A DNA stretch of 64,000 nt from Pedobacter sp. BMA (lineage in GTDB: Bacteria; Bacteroidota; Bacteroidia; Sphingobacteriales; Sphingobacteriaceae): contig NZ_LECU01000004.1 of NCBI RefSeq assembly GCF_001027745.1, positions 310,001 to 374,000 on the forward strand. Direction: 5' to 3'. Below the pieces are notes generated by a model. The model was not told the origin of the DNA. It saw nothing but the letters and a program-made list of their open reading frames with translations, and did no database searches. This document shows, piece after piece, positions 16,807 through 27,000 of the stretch (position 1 is the stretch's first letter; each line of letters begins with the position of its first letter). Made by a program: the position numbers and the translations under genes.

Positions 16807-17916
16807 CTATTTTGACCGGGTATATTTAAAAATCAAGCGTGCAGTTTTTTCAGAGGCACCTGGATTTCCCATCCGTTTGAGGAGTGTTTTATATTCGGCA
16901 AGCATTTGAGTTCTGCCATTACCTTTTGTGATCAGGTTGAGTTCCTGAGATACTTTCTGCGTATTACAATCTTCCTGAATAAGTTCAGTTACAATCTTTT
17001 TATCGACGATGAGATTGACGAGTGAAATGAATCTGATTTTTACCAGTAATCTGGCGATTGCGATGGAAATAGTGCCACCTTTATATACCACCACCTGGGG
17101 AACTTCGAACAGTGCGGTTTCCAGGGTAGCGGTTCCGGAGGCAACTATGGCGGCATGTGCGACGTGCAACAAATTATAGGTGCTGCTGAACAACAGTTTT
17201 ACGTTTTTATTGCCAATATATTGCTGATAGTAGGTTTCGGTAAATGTAGGTGCAGCCGCAATCGCGAAAGTATATTCGGGAAACTGCTCTGTGACGCTTA
17301 ACATGACAGGGAGCAGCCTTTCAATTTCCTGCTTTCTGCTTCCAGGAAGCAGGGCAATGATTTTCTGATTACCGAGCTGATGGTTTTCACGAAATTGCGG
17401 ATCAGGAGTAAACTGGGCAATTTCATCAAGTAATGGATTACCCACATAATCGACATGCATTCCCCATTCTTTATAAAAATCTACTTCAAAGGGTAGAATA
17501 CAAAACATGTGGTCGACTACACGCTTTATTTTCAGCACTCTTTTCTGGTTCCATGCCCAAACCTTGGGTGAGATGTAATAACAGACCTTTATACCGTTTG
17601 CCTTCGCAAATTCGGCTATCTTTAAGTTGAAACCGGGGAAGTCGATTAATATCAGGACATCGGGTTTCCAGGAAAGAATATCATCCTTAGCTGTTTTAAG
17701 ATTTTTAAAGATTGTTCTTAAGTTCAGTATTACTTCTGTAAAGCCCATAAAGGCCATATCTGCATAATGCTTCACCAGCTCACCACCTTCAACTTTCATT
17801 TTATCCCCTCCGAAATATCGAAATACAGGCTGATCATCCTCTTCCTTCAGGGCCTTCATTAAGTTGGCGCCGTGTAAATCGCCGGATGCTTCACCAGCTA
17901 TCAGGTAGTATTTCAT
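16807..17916 (-). CDS. lpxB: lipid-A-disaccharide synthase
   Basis: The product is 369 residues. It condenses UDP-2,3-diacylglucosamine with lipid X to form the lipid A disaccharide at the inner face of the cytoplasmic membrane (GT19 family). The N-terminus MKYYLIAGEASGDLHGANLM is the family signature. Further landmarks are YISPKVWAWNQKRV (about 117-130), DYVGNPLLDE, LLPGSRKQEIERLLPVM and the UDP-binding ASGTATLETALF. It is the last gene of a surE / small membrane protein / lpxB unit on the minus strand. lpxK, for a later lipid A step, is elsewhere in the window (58357). Together they show a normal Gram-negative lipid A pathway. Confidence 0.97.
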   Translation of the reverse strand: MKYYLIAGEASGDLHGANLMKALKEEDDQPVFRYFGGDKMKVEGGELVKHYADMAFMGFTEVILNLRTIFKNLKTAKDDILSWKPDVLILIDFPGFNLKIAEFAKANGIKVCYYISPKVWAWNQKRVLKIKRVVDHMFCILPFEVDFYKEWGMHVDYVGNPLLDEIAQFTPDPQFRENHQLGNQKIIALLPGSRKQEIERLLPVMLSVTEQFPEYTFAIAAAPTFTETYYQQYIGNKNVKLLFSSTYNLLHVAHAAIVASGTATLETALFEVPQVVVYKGGTISIAIARLLVKIRFISLVNLIVDKKIVTELIQEDCNTQKVSQELNLITKGNGRTQMLAEYKTLLKRMGNPGASEKTARLIFKYTRSK

Positions 17917-17966
17917 ATTAGGATTATGATGTGAGATATGAGAATGTAGCTATTGGTTCGGGGATT

Positions 17967-18239
17967 TTAAAAAACTTTATAAGCAAAAAATACAAAAGCA
18001 CACAAAAAGGTTGCAGCGAGAATCCCCCTACCGATGTTTTCCTTATTGTATCCAAAAAAATATTGCATGGTGTAAGCATTTGGCGCAATTCCACCTATGT
18101 ACAACAAATCCGCTTTACGTAAGGCACCCACGTGATGAATAACGTAGTATGCCAGGGAGCATAATATTAAAGGAACAATTAACCCAATTCCTAATCCCCA
18201 CCAAACTGAATTATCCAGTTTTCTTATTCTATCATTCAT
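17967..18239 (-). CDS. small inner-membrane protein, function unknown
   Basis: The product is 90 residues with two hydrophobic segments that look like membrane helices: about 13-36 (WWGLGIGLIVPLILCSLAYY) and about 71-89 (ILAATFLCAFVFFAYKVF). A loop between them contains GGIAPNAYTMQYFFGYNKEN. It starts 3 bases after the surE stop and ends 50 bases before lpxB, so translation is probably coupled and the three genes share a transcript. I do not recognise a family with a known function. The 50-base gap before lpxB contains a short GAGATATGAGA-type repeat. A role in the envelope is only suggested by the lpxB neighbour. Confidence 0.75.
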   Translation of the reverse strand: MNDRIRKLDNSVWWGLGIGLIVPLILCSLAYYVIHHVGALRKADLLYIGGIAPNAYTMQYFFGYNKENIGRGILAATFLCAFVFFAYKVF

Positions 18240-18242
18240 GTG

Positions 18243-19085
18243 TTAACCGAGGTTTAATCCATCTGGTGCTGCAATTTTGTTTGCAGCAGTTTTCTTCACC
18301 GAATGATCGATACCAAAATCCCAGCTATTTAGGGTTTGAATGGCATGATGCGCTGTGAGGTCAAATTGAACAGGCACAATGGAAACATAGTTATTTTCGA
18401 GTGCCCAGACATCTGTATCCTGCCCGTTGTCAAAGTTTTCGAATACTCCGGTTAACCAATAATAAGGCCGTTTATAAGGATCGGTACGTTCTTCGAATTC
18501 TTCCATCCATTTGGCGTTGGCCTGGCGGCAGATTTTAATGCCCTTCAATTTATCACCTTTGGGAAAATTAACGTTAAGCAATGTCCCTTCAGGTAGTCCG
18601 TTGGCCAGCACCTGTTCGCAAATACTTTTGATGTATTTTTTTGTATGGCTGAAATCCGCATCTGCGGCAAAGTCATCCATAGAAAAGCCTATTGAAGGAA
18701 TTTTCTCAATGGCACCTTCCACCGCAGCGGACATGGTGCCTGAGTATAATACGTTAATGGAATTGTTTAAGCCATGGTTAATTCCAGATACACACAAATC
18801 GGGCTTTTTACCTTTAAATATTTTATTTACACCCAGTTTTACACAGTCTACAGGCGTTCCGCTGCATTTATACATTTCCACGCCATCATATAAATCGACT
18901 TTATCGAAGCGGATAGGTTTCCCTATTGTGATGGCGTGTCCCATTCCGCTTTGTGGACTATCTGGCGCTACTACTACCACATTTCCTATTTCCTGCATCA
19001 CCTCCATCAGGTTTTTAATGCCTGTAGCTGTTATACCATCATCATTTACAACCAGGATATTGGGTTTTGTATTCTGCTTTGTCAT
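18243..19085 (-). CDS. surE: 5'/3'-nucleotidase SurE
   Basis: The product is 280 residues. SurE is a metal-dependent phosphatase of nucleoside monophosphates, linked to stationary-phase survival in other bacteria. The N-terminal ILVVNDDG (10-17) carries the metal-binding aspartates; VVVAPDSPQSGMGHAIT, CSGTPVDCVKLG, LCVSGINHGLNN and YSGTMSAAVEGA are the other family motifs with the active-site Ser and Asn. The extended C-terminus (from about 250) is a little longer than in E. coli (253 residues). It is the first gene of the unit leading to lpxB. A candidate -7-like element TATTTTTA on the minus strand (19098-19091) is very close to the start, so a short leader is possible. Confidence 0.97.
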   Translation of the reverse strand: MTKQNTKPNILVVNDDGITATGIKNLMEVMQEIGNVVVVAPDSPQSGMGHAITIGKPIRFDKVDLYDGVEMYKCSGTPVDCVKLGVNKIFKGKKPDLCVSGINHGLNNSINVLYSGTMSAAVEGAIEKIPSIGFSMDDFAADADFSHTKKYIKSICEQVLANGLPEGTLLNVNFPKGDKLKGIKICRQANAKWMEEFEERTDPYKRPYYWLTGVFENFDNGQDTDVWALENNYVSIVPVQFDLTAHHAIQTLNSWDFGIDHSVKKTAANKIAAPDGLNLG

Positions 19086-19519
19086 GCTGGTAAAAATACA
19101 GATTATTTTAGTAATAGTACCTGAGGAAAGTTTGAGGATAATTTTCAGGTTTAACCAAAATGATGTAAATTAGAAAATTACCAAAGGATTCTATTCCTAT
19201 CTCTGATTCAGGTGACCGACCTGATGTAATGTTATTCTGCAAGCTTTTAAATGAGTCATTTTTACACGAGTGCGGACTTGCTGTGTACTAACAGTGTTGT
19301 TGAGGGCAGGGAACCATGGCTAAGGGGTAGCTAAGAATGCCATCAAACTGTGCTATGCACCGGGCTATTTTTATGTAAACTGTTTGATATTCTCAAAAGC
19401 ATTTCATTAGATAAGTTAAAGGCTATATATTTGGATAATTAACTTATTTACAGGAAAACGGCACGGATGAGGCCGCTTATCTGAATTCTAACTCATTACC
19501 ATAAACCAAAATCATTTCA
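19086..19519. other. 434-base divergent gap with a structured, relatively GC-rich block
   Basis: No credible ORF spans this gap. It separates surE (minus) from the M16 peptidase (plus). From 19208 to about 19366 it holds several short perfect hairpins: TCAGGT/ACCTGA (19208-19224), CTGT/ACAG (near 19281), ATGGC/GCCAT (about 19316-19343) and GTGC/GCAC (near 19350). This stretch is visibly richer in G and C than its flanks. It does not match the conserved cores of SRP RNA, RNase P RNA or tmRNA that I know. It may be a small RNA, a leader or an eroded element. The peptidase promoter candidate follows at 19426. Confidence 0.45.
19426..19433 (+). promoter_or_regulatory. -7 promoter element of the M16 peptidase gene
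   Basis: TATATTTG is an exact TANNTTTG match 86 bases before the start codon at 19520. No TTG sits at the right -33 distance (TTTC at about 19402 is the nearest). The leader of about 80 bases is purine-rich near its middle. Confidence 0.45.
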
Positions 19520-22453
19520 ATGAAAATCAAACTATTTACATTGGCTTGTTTTCTCATTACCGGGTCTTTAGCGCAGGCACAAAGCACCTATCAGTGGAAA
19601 ACGGGAACATCAGGGGGTTACACTTATAAGTATGTAACTAATGACCCTACCAAAACACGTTTTTACACGCTGAAAAACGGATTAACTGTTATTCTATCAC
19701 AAAATAACAAAGAGCCAAACATTACCTACAAAATGGCTGTAAGGGCAGGAAGTAATACTGACCCAAGAACGAACACCGGTTTGGCCCATTATTTAGAACA
19801 CCTTTTATTTAAAGGGACGGATAAATTCGGAACATTAAATTATGCAAAGGAGAAACCTCTTCTGGATAAGATTGAATCCCTTTATGAAACTTATAACAAA
19901 ACAACCGATCCGGCGAAACGTAAAGAGATTTATGCGCAGATAGATAAAACCTCGGGTGAAGCTTCGAACTTTTCTATCGCGAATGAGTACGATAAAATGA
20001 TGAAAGCAATTGGTAGCGGATCGACCAATGCCCATACTTCGGTTGAGGAAACGGTTTACGAGGAAGATCTTCCATCAAATGCTATCGACAAGTTCCTGGC
20101 TGTTCAGGCAGAGCGTTTCCGCGCACCTGTATTCCGTATTTTCCACACGGAGTTGGAGGCTGTATATGAAGAAAAAAACATCGGTATGGATAACGATGGC
20201 CGCAAAATGTATGAAAAAATGTTGTATGCATTATTTCCAACACACAACTACGGACAACAAACCACCATTGGTACCATTGAACATTTAAAAAATCCATCAT
20301 TAGTTGAAATCAGAAAATATTATAACAAATATTATGTGCCAAATAATATGGCCCTGATCATGTCGGGTGATATTAATTATGATGCCTTGATTAAAAAGAT
20401 TGATAAGGATTTTGCATACATGGTTTCGAAGCCATTAGCCCTTTACAATCCGGCTCCGGAAAAGCCGCTAACTCAAATCCAGAAAGTTGATATTTACGGA
20501 CCAAGTGCTGAAAACTTGTATGTAGCATACCGGGGTTTTGCACAGAATACTCACCAGAGTTTATTACTGGATTTAATTGGAAGTATTCTGGCGAATGGCA
20601 AAGCAGGTTTAATGGACATCAACATTAACAAGCAACAAAAGATGTTAAGGGCAAGTGCGGGTTACAACCAGATGAAGGATTATGGCGTTTTTATCCTATC
20701 AGGTTCGCCTAAAGCCGGACAAAGTCTGGAAGAGGCACAAAAGATTATGCTGGAGCAAGTTGATTTGCTTAAAAAGGGTGAGTTTGATGAGAGCCTGATC
20801 AAAGCTACTGTTGCAAATATTAAACTTGCAGAACTGCAGGCTTACGATAATAATGATGTTCGTGCTGATGCAACAATGAATGCTTTTATTCAAAACCGTG
20901 GTACGGAATGGGATAAAATGTTATCCTCTACCGATAACATGGCGAAAGTAACTAAAAAAGAAATCGTTGATTTCGCCAACAAATTCTTTGTTGATGATTA
21001 CGTTGTACTACTTAAACACAAGGGTGAAGATAAAAGCATTTTAAAAGTAGAAAAACCGACCATCACTGCGGTGAAAACAAATGCCAACGAGGTTTCTCCT
21101 TTTACCAAAACCATTATTGATGCCAAGGTAGCGCCAATTGCGCCTAAGTTTTTAGATTATACTAAAGATCTTCAGTTTGGGAAGGCAGCAATTGCAGATG
21201 TAATTGCGGTTCAAAATACAGAGAATGCTATTTTCCGTATGGGCTATCGATTTGACATGGGATCATATAATTATAAGCTTTTACCCTATGCAGCGCAGTA
21301 TTTATCTTTCTTGAGTACGGATAAATATTCGGCGGAAGACATTAGCAAAGCATTTTATAACCTTGCTTGTAGCTATAATATTAATGTAGGAACGGATTTA
21401 ACTACGGTTTCATTGAGTGGTTTGCAGGAGAATTTTGATAAGGCAGTTGCTTTATTGGAAGATGTATTGGCCAATTGTAAACCGAATGAAAAGGCTTTGG
21501 AAGATTTAAAAGGCCGTTTATTAAAGACACGGGAAAACGCTAAGCTGAATAAATCTTCGATCCTGGGCGGCTTAATGAGTTATGCACAATATGGAAAAGA
21601 TAATCCATTCAATTATGGAGTTACCAATGATGAGATCAAAAACATGAAATCATCTGATCTGATTTATCTTTTACACAATTTAACGAACTACAAACACACC
21701 ATTACTTATTTTGGTCCGAAGACGCTGGCTGCTTTTTCGGCTGATATTGTTAAAGCACATCCACTTGGAAAAGAATTTACGGATGCTGCTCCAATGAAGA
21801 AGTTTGTTTACACGAAAACTGATTCAAACAAAGTTTACTTTGCAGACTATGATATGGTTCAGGCAGAGATTCGCTGGGTACGTAACGGAGGATTGTATGA
21901 TCCGGCAAATGCTGCCAAGATTGCTTTGTTCAATAATTATTTTGGTGGTGGTATGGGTTCTATAGTATTCCAGACTATCCGTGAATCGAAGGCGTTGGCT
22001 TATTCTACTTTCGCCGTTTATTCTTCTCCAAACAGTAAGGAAAAAGAGAACACTGTTGTTGCCTACGTTGGTACTCAAGCCGACAAAATGAATGAGGCGG
22101 TAGCTGGTATGAATGAGTTATTGAATGTATTACCTGAATCGGACAAGTCGTTTGCCCTTTCTAAAGGTAATTCACTTAATGGCATTGAAACGAGCCGCAT
22201 TACTAAAGACGGAATTATATACAGTTATTTAGCTGACAAGAAATTAGGATTTGACCACGATTCGAGAGCTGATGAGTATGCAAATCTGAAACCATTAACT
22301 TTCGCTGATGTGAAGTCATTCCACGATACGAATCTTTCTAAAAAGCCATACAACTATTGTATTGTTGCTTCCGAGAAGAAAATCAGTATGGATGATTTAG
22401 CAAAATTCGGTCCGGTTAAAAAATTGAGTTTAACTGAGATTTTTGGTTACTAA
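19520..22453 (+). CDS. secreted M16-family zinc metallopeptidase (two-lobed, pitrilysin/insulinase type)
   Basis: The product is 977 residues with a signal peptide (SLAQAQ, about 1-21), so it acts in the periplasm or beyond. The inverted zinc motif HYLEH lies at 90-94, and the third ligand is a glutamate in ELEAVYEEKN (about 211-220). The spacing is longer than usual because of an insert at about 104-160 (KEKPLLDKIESLYETYNKTT). The second, inactive half starts near 550, with the R/Y-type substrate-pocket region FGGGMGSIVFQTIRESKALAYS at about 810-832. M16 proteases degrade peptides inside a closed chamber. It stands alone with its own promoter and a strong terminator. I cannot infer the substrate. 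Confidence 0.92.
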   Translation: MKIKLFTLACFLITGSLAQAQSTYQWKTGTSGGYTYKYVTNDPTKTRFYTLKNGLTVILSQNNKEPNITYKMAVRAGSNTDPRTNTGLAHYLEHLLFKGTDKFGTLNYAKEKPLLDKIESLYETYNKTTDPAKRKEIYAQIDKTSGEASNFSIANEYDKMMKAIGSGSTNAHTSVEETVYEEDLPSNAIDKFLAVQAERFRAPVFRIFHTELEAVYEEKNIGMDNDGRKMYEKMLYALFPTHNYGQQTTIGTIEHLKNPSLVEIRKYYNKYYVPNNMALIMSGDINYDALIKKIDKDFAYMVSKPLALYNPAPEKPLTQIQKVDIYGPSAENLYVAYRGFAQNTHQSLLLDLIGSILANGKAGLMDININKQQKMLRASAGYNQMKDYGVFILSGSPKAGQSLEEAQKIMLEQVDLLKKGEFDESLIKATVANIKLAELQAYDNNDVRADATMNAFIQNRGTEWDKMLSSTDNMAKVTKKEIVDFANKFFVDDYVVLLKHKGEDKSILKVEKPTITAVKTNANEVSPFTKTIIDAKVAPIAPKFLDYTKDLQFGKAAIADVIAVQNTENAIFRMGYRFDMGSYNYKLLPYAAQYLSFLSTDKYSAEDISKAFYNLACSYNINVGTDLTTVSLSGLQENFDKAVALLEDVLANCKPNEKALEDLKGRLLKTRENAKLNKSSILGGLMSYAQYGKDNPFNYGVTNDEIKNMKSSDLIYLLHNLTNYKHTITYFGPKTLAAFSADIVKAHPLGKEFTDAAPMKKFVYTKTDSNKVYFADYDMVQAEIRWVRNGGLYDPANAAKIALFNNYFGGGMGSIVFQTIRESKALAYSTFAVYSSPNSKEKENTVVAYVGTQADKMNEAVAGMNELLNVLPESDKSFALSKGNSLNGIETSRITKDGIIYSYLADKKLGFDHDSRADEYANLKPLTFADVKSFHDTNLSKKPYNYCIVASEKKISMDDLAKFGPVKKLSLTEIFGY

Positions 22454-22480
22454 TTAACGGTTAAAGCAAAAAGCTGAAAG

Positions 22481-22511
22481 CGGTTCCCGGAAAAGGGGAC
22501 CGTTTTTTTTT
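22481..22511 (+). terminator. intrinsic terminator of the M16 peptidase gene
   Basis: CGGTTCCC-ggaaaa-GGGGACCG (one T-G pair) is followed by nine T residues, 28 bases after the stop codon. Confidence 0.93.
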
Positions 22512-22552
22512 GACCAGTGCAGAAAGCTAATTTTATTTTACCACCCTAGAAA

Positions 22553-22569
22553 CCTCAGGACACCTGAGG
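22553..22569. repeat. CCTCAGG hairpin downstream of GH130
   Basis: CCTCAGG-aca-CCTGAGG is a perfect 7-bp stem with a 3-base loop, 36 bases past the GH130 stop. It has no T-tract on either strand, so its role as a terminator is doubtful. Confidence 0.4.
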
Positions 22570-22604
22570 AAGGTATTGTTATGGGGTAAGGCTGGAAGAT
22601 AAAT

Positions 22605-23654
22605 TTACAGCCAGACGAGGGCTGATATAATTTCGCTGATTGAGAACGTTGCGCCACACACAAATTCGTCAGCGGCTCCGTAGTAGATTGTTAACTGATC
22701 TCCATCTACGATGTGACCATTGGTGAATACCACTTCTCCGAAAAAACCGTTTATTTCATAGTCTTCGGTTGGGATCATGATCGGGCCGTCAGTTTGTGCA
22801 ATTACCTGAGCCGGGTTGTGAAGATCTAATAAAATTGCGCCGAGCCCATATTGGTGGTTTTCGTTAGCGCCATGGTAAATTTCGAGCCAGCCCTGATCGG
22901 TTTTAATCGGAGCTGCTCCTGCCCCTACCCTTTCGCTGTCCCATTTACCTTTTCTGGTTTTTAAAACCAATTTATGATTTCCCCAATGTACGCCATCGGG
23001 TGACTCTGACAGCCAAATGTAGTTTCCACCGAGGGCGACGCTACTGGGACGATGAAGAGCGTAATATATATTGTTGATGGTTTCTTCGAAAATTGCACAA
23101 TCTTTATTATGAGGAGGGATAATCATTCCATGTTTCACAAAAGTCTCCCAGTCTTTGGTGGTTCTCATTCCTACCCCAACACCGTGTGCAGAAACAGCCG
23201 TGAAGGTAAGATAGTAGGTATCATGAATTTGTGCCACCCGACAATCCTCTATTCCAAAAGTTTCATTTGGTCCTTCACCGATTAGCATTGGATAGCCTTC
23301 AGGCTGGTAAAAACTGACGCCATCCTCGCTACAAACCAAACGGAGGTGAGACAATGTTGTAAGGTAATCTTTCCCCTTATAATTAATTATTCGTGGATCA
23401 GTTGTGACGAGGTTCGGATCATTTTCCTTGATTGATATGATTTCCATTCCGTCGGCGTCCAATATGGGAAAGGAAATGATGCCCTGTTGCTGTACAGGCC
23501 TTTCGGCGACCCGGATGAGCATCCAGATTTTTCCGTCAAAACGAAAAACGCCCGGATTTAGCAGGCAAACAATTTCAAGACCGGGATGGCCCGGCGTTAA
23601 ATCTGCGGGTTTTAATATTGGATTTTCCTTGAAGCGACGGGCTAAATCTTTCAT
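22605..23654 (-). CDS. GH130-family glycoside phosphorylase (probably mannoside)
   Basis: The product is 349 residues with no signal peptide, so it is cytoplasmic. GH130 enzymes cut beta-1,4- or beta-1,2-mannosides with phosphate, giving mannose 1-phosphate. The five-bladed propeller landmarks are visible: KENPILKPADL near the start, NPGVFRFDGKIWMLIRVAER (about 33-52), TTDPRI, FGIEDCRV (about 132-139), KDCAIFEE, RVGAGAAPIKTDQGWLEIYHG and YGAADEFVCGA near the end. It lies apart from the GH92 locus and has no LacI-type operator upstream. The csbD terminator separates it from the preceding gene, so it has its own promoter. Which member of the family it is (mannosylglucose, mannobiose or N-glycan-core type) cannot be settled by reading. 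Confidence 0.9.
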   Translation of the reverse strand: MKDLARRFKENPILKPADLTPGHPGLEIVCLLNPGVFRFDGKIWMLIRVAERPVQQQGIISFPILDADGMEIISIKENDPNLVTTDPRIINYKGKDYLTTLSHLRLVCSEDGVSFYQPEGYPMLIGEGPNETFGIEDCRVAQIHDTYYLTFTAVSAHGVGVGMRTTKDWETFVKHGMIIPPHNKDCAIFEETINNIYYALHRPSSVALGGNYIWLSESPDGVHWGNHKLVLKTRKGKWDSERVGAGAAPIKTDQGWLEIYHGANENHQYGLGAILLDLHNPAQVIAQTDGPIMIPTEDYEINGFFGEVVFTNGHIVDGDQLTIYYGAADEFVCGATFSISEIISALVWL

Positions 23655-23670
23655 ATTAGCGGTTATAAAA

Positions 23671-23699
23671 AAACAGACAATCGAATTGATTGTCTGTTT
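23671..23699 (-). terminator. intrinsic terminator of csbD
   Basis: AAACAGACAATC-gaatt-GATTGTCTGTTT is a perfect 12-bp stem. On the minus strand it continues into a run of seven T residues, 15 bases after the csbD stop codon. Confidence 0.9.
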
Positions 23700-23714
23700 G
23701 TGAAGTGGTTTTAT

Positions 23715-23900
23715 TTATAAGGAGTTGATCCATTTTACAAGTTCATCTCTACCTTTTCCGGTCTTTTGCTGAAGTCTTCCCAACAACTCATCATCCTGAC
23801 CTTCTTCGTGTTTTAAATCATCGTCTGTTAAATCAGCATAAGCCTGTTTAACCTTTCCTTTTAACTCGTTCCACTTTCCTTTTATTTCTAATTTGTCCAT
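23715..23900 (-). CDS. CsbD-like stress protein
   Basis: The product is 61 residues. The sequence [29 protein letters not shown] is the classic CsbD family pattern, and the C-terminal half ([23 protein letters not shown]) matches the extended form. It is highly charged and predicted soluble and cytoplasmic. CsbD is induced by general stress in Bacillus; its molecular role is unknown. It is a single-gene unit with a strong terminator. Confidence 0.9.
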   Translation of the reverse strand: MDKLEIKGKWNELKGKVKQAYADLTDDDLKHEEGQDDELLGRLQQKTGKGRDELVKWINSL

Positions 23901-24096
23901 GATCTGATTATTAAAATTAAAATTAATTAATGTCAGTATTTAACATGGGGTGATTGTTTTTTGTTTTAAATTTCTGCCGTTGAATCAAAAAAACAGCACG
24001 ATGGCAAAGTTTTTTGTATATCGTGGTTTCTTTTCATTAAATTATGTAAATGGCTTTCGACCAGGGCCGTAATTGTTAACTAAAACCTATAATTTG

Positions 24097-27000
24097 ATGA
24101 AAAAACTACTACTCAGTATGATTTTTTCTTTCGCACTGATTTCATTTGCTTTCGCGCAGAGCAAGGTGATTAGTGGGAAAGTTACCTCAGGCACTTCGGG
24201 ACCAGTACCGGGTGTGAGCGTTTACGTAAAAGGCCTGCCTGCAAACGGCACCCAAACGGATGCAACGGGAAGCTACAGGCTGAACGTGCCGGAAGATGCG
24301 AAGACACTTGTTTTCAGCTTTATTGGTTATAAAACACTGGAACTCCCGATTACCGGAACATCTGTTAATGCTAATTTACAGGAAGATAGCAATACGCTAT
24401 CAGATGTTGTTGTGGTGGGGTATGGGACGCAAATTAAGAGAGATGTTACAGGTTCGGTAGCTTCTGTAAAATCAAAAGATCTTGAAAATCTACCGGTCAC
24501 GAGTTTTGAACAAGCTTTACAAGGAAAAGCTGCAGGGGTTCAGATTTCAGCGCAAAATGGTAAACTGGGTCAGGGGATAACTGTGAGAGTAAGGGGTGCT
24601 GCATCAGTTACTGCAGGCAGTGAACCTTTATACATTGTGGATGGGATTCCGATTACGTCAGGAGATTTATCTAGTACGAGCGCACCTACCAGTGCATTGG
24701 CCGATTTAAATACCAATGACATTGAATCTATCGAAGTGTTGAAAGACGCATCTGCATCGGCTATATATGGTGCCAGAGCGTCGAATGGTGTTGTAATTAT
24801 TACGACAAAACAAGGTAAAGTTGGTAAAACGCTTATTCAATTTAATGCTTTAGGTGGGATTAGTACTCCATCAAATCACAGAGAATTTTTAAATGCAGAA
24901 CAGTATGTTCAATTGATGAGAAGAGCAGGTGTTGGAGCAGCAAAACAAGACTTTGCTAATGGTGATTACGCTGCATTAGCAGATGCACTCAGTGATTATT
25001 CTGATTTAATTGAAAGCAGAATGAACAGATACTCGGCCGGAAATGACGATTATCAAACCTACAAGGTGAATACAAATTGGGAAGCTGAAGCCTTCCAAAA
25101 CAATCCGGTTACCCAACAATATGATTTAAATTTAACAGGAGGCAATGATAAAACCAAGTTTTATATTGGTGGCCAGGCATTGGATCAACAAGGTATTATT
25201 GTTGGAAACAGCTACAAACGTTACAGTGGAAGGTTAAATCTGACGAACAAAGTGACTGACTTCTTAGAAGTTGGGGTAAATCTTAATTTTTCAAATAGTA
25301 TTAATAACAGACTTTCAAACGATAATGCGTTTTCATCACCTTTACAAGCTGTTGCTTTATCCCCTATTACACCACTTATCGATCCCAGATCAGGATTAAT
25401 CAGCGGAACTTTACCTGGTGCAGCATCCAATTATCCTGTTTATTATAATCCATTTATTGGAATTGAAAACGCAGCATATAAGGCGACGGTTTACCGTACG
25501 ATTGGTAAAGCATTTGCAAATATTAACATTGCAAAAGGGTTAAAATTCAGCACTGATTTTTCTATCGACAACTTAAATCAAAATGAAGAAAGTTACTATG
25601 GGTCTTTGACATTCAGAAATACGGGAACATCGAATGGCGATGGACAAAACATCTCTACTTTTGTTATTAATGCAAACACCAATAATTTCTTTAGTTACAG
25701 TAGTACTCAAGGCAAAAGCAGTTTTGATGCGATACTTGGAACGAGTTATCAAAAATCAACTACAAAATACAGTACTATAGAAGGTCAGGATTTTCCAAGT
25801 GATGCCTATGTGAAGCTAGGATCAGCCGCGACAAAAGTTGTGGCTAGTAGCAATGAGAGTGCATTTAGCTTTCTTTCCTATTTTGTTAGGGCAAATTACA
25901 AATACAATGATCGTTACCTAGTTGGCTTTAGCGTCAGGGCAGATGGTTCTTCGAGGTTTGGGGCTAATAACCGATATGGTTATTTTCCAGCAGGATCGGT
26001 AGCATGGATTGCATCTGAAGAAGGTTTCCTTAAAAACATAGAAATCATTAGCCTTTTAAAGGTCAGGGCAAGCTATGGTTTAACAGGTAATGCTGAAATT
26101 GGAAATTATTCTGCAAGGGGATTGTTTAGTGGAACAGGTGCATATGGAGGTCTGGCTGGTCAAATACCATCAAGAATTGCAAATCCGGATTTGACATGGG
26201 AAAAGACAAAGCAGCTCGACTTAGGGTTAGACTTCGGGATTCTGAAAAACAGGATATCGGGTACTTTTGACTTCTATCAAAAGAATACCACTGATTTATT
26301 ATTAGATGTTCCCATTCCTGAAACAACCGGTTTTTCTACGATTACTCAAAATTTAGGGACACTAAAAAACACAGGTTTCGAGTTAGGGATTAATACCGAA
26401 AACTTTATCGGCGCTTTTAAATGGTCTACTGGTATTACTGCCGCAATAAATAACAATAAAATTACGAATTTGGGTGGCCAGATATTGAATAGTAACGAGA
26501 TCAATGCAGCAATAGCCGGACAACCAATAGGTGTTTTTTATTTGCCGGAATATGCAGGTGTTAATCCCGCGAATGGCGATGCACTTTACTATCTGAATAC
26601 GACCAATGAATTTGGCAGTATCAATAGAGGCACAACAAATGACATTAACGAAGCACAGCGTATATTTGCAGGCAACCCTAATCCGAAATACACATTTGGA
26701 TTAAATAATACCTTTTCTTATCAAAACTTTGACCTGGCCATATTCTTTCAGGGCGTATCCGGAAACAAAATTTTTAATGCGGGAGGGCAATACATGAGTG
26801 CAAACGGTTCAAACGGATACGATAACCAAACTGCAGATCAAATGAATTACTGGGATAAGCCTGGTGATGTAACCGATATACCTGAGCCAAGGTTATTTTA
26901 TGGTAATGGAGTAGGCAATTCTACGAGGTATTTATCGGATGGATCGTATCTCAGACTTAAAACCGTAACATTGGGTTATACCTTTCCTACAACGGTTTTA

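Noticed and set aside
18511..19173. 220-codon plus-strand frame
   Set aside because: Lies antisense to the well-supported surE gene and shows no family features.
24073..24096. Upstream TTG start for SusC3
   Set aside because: The ATG at 24097 gives a standard signal peptide and needs no rare start.
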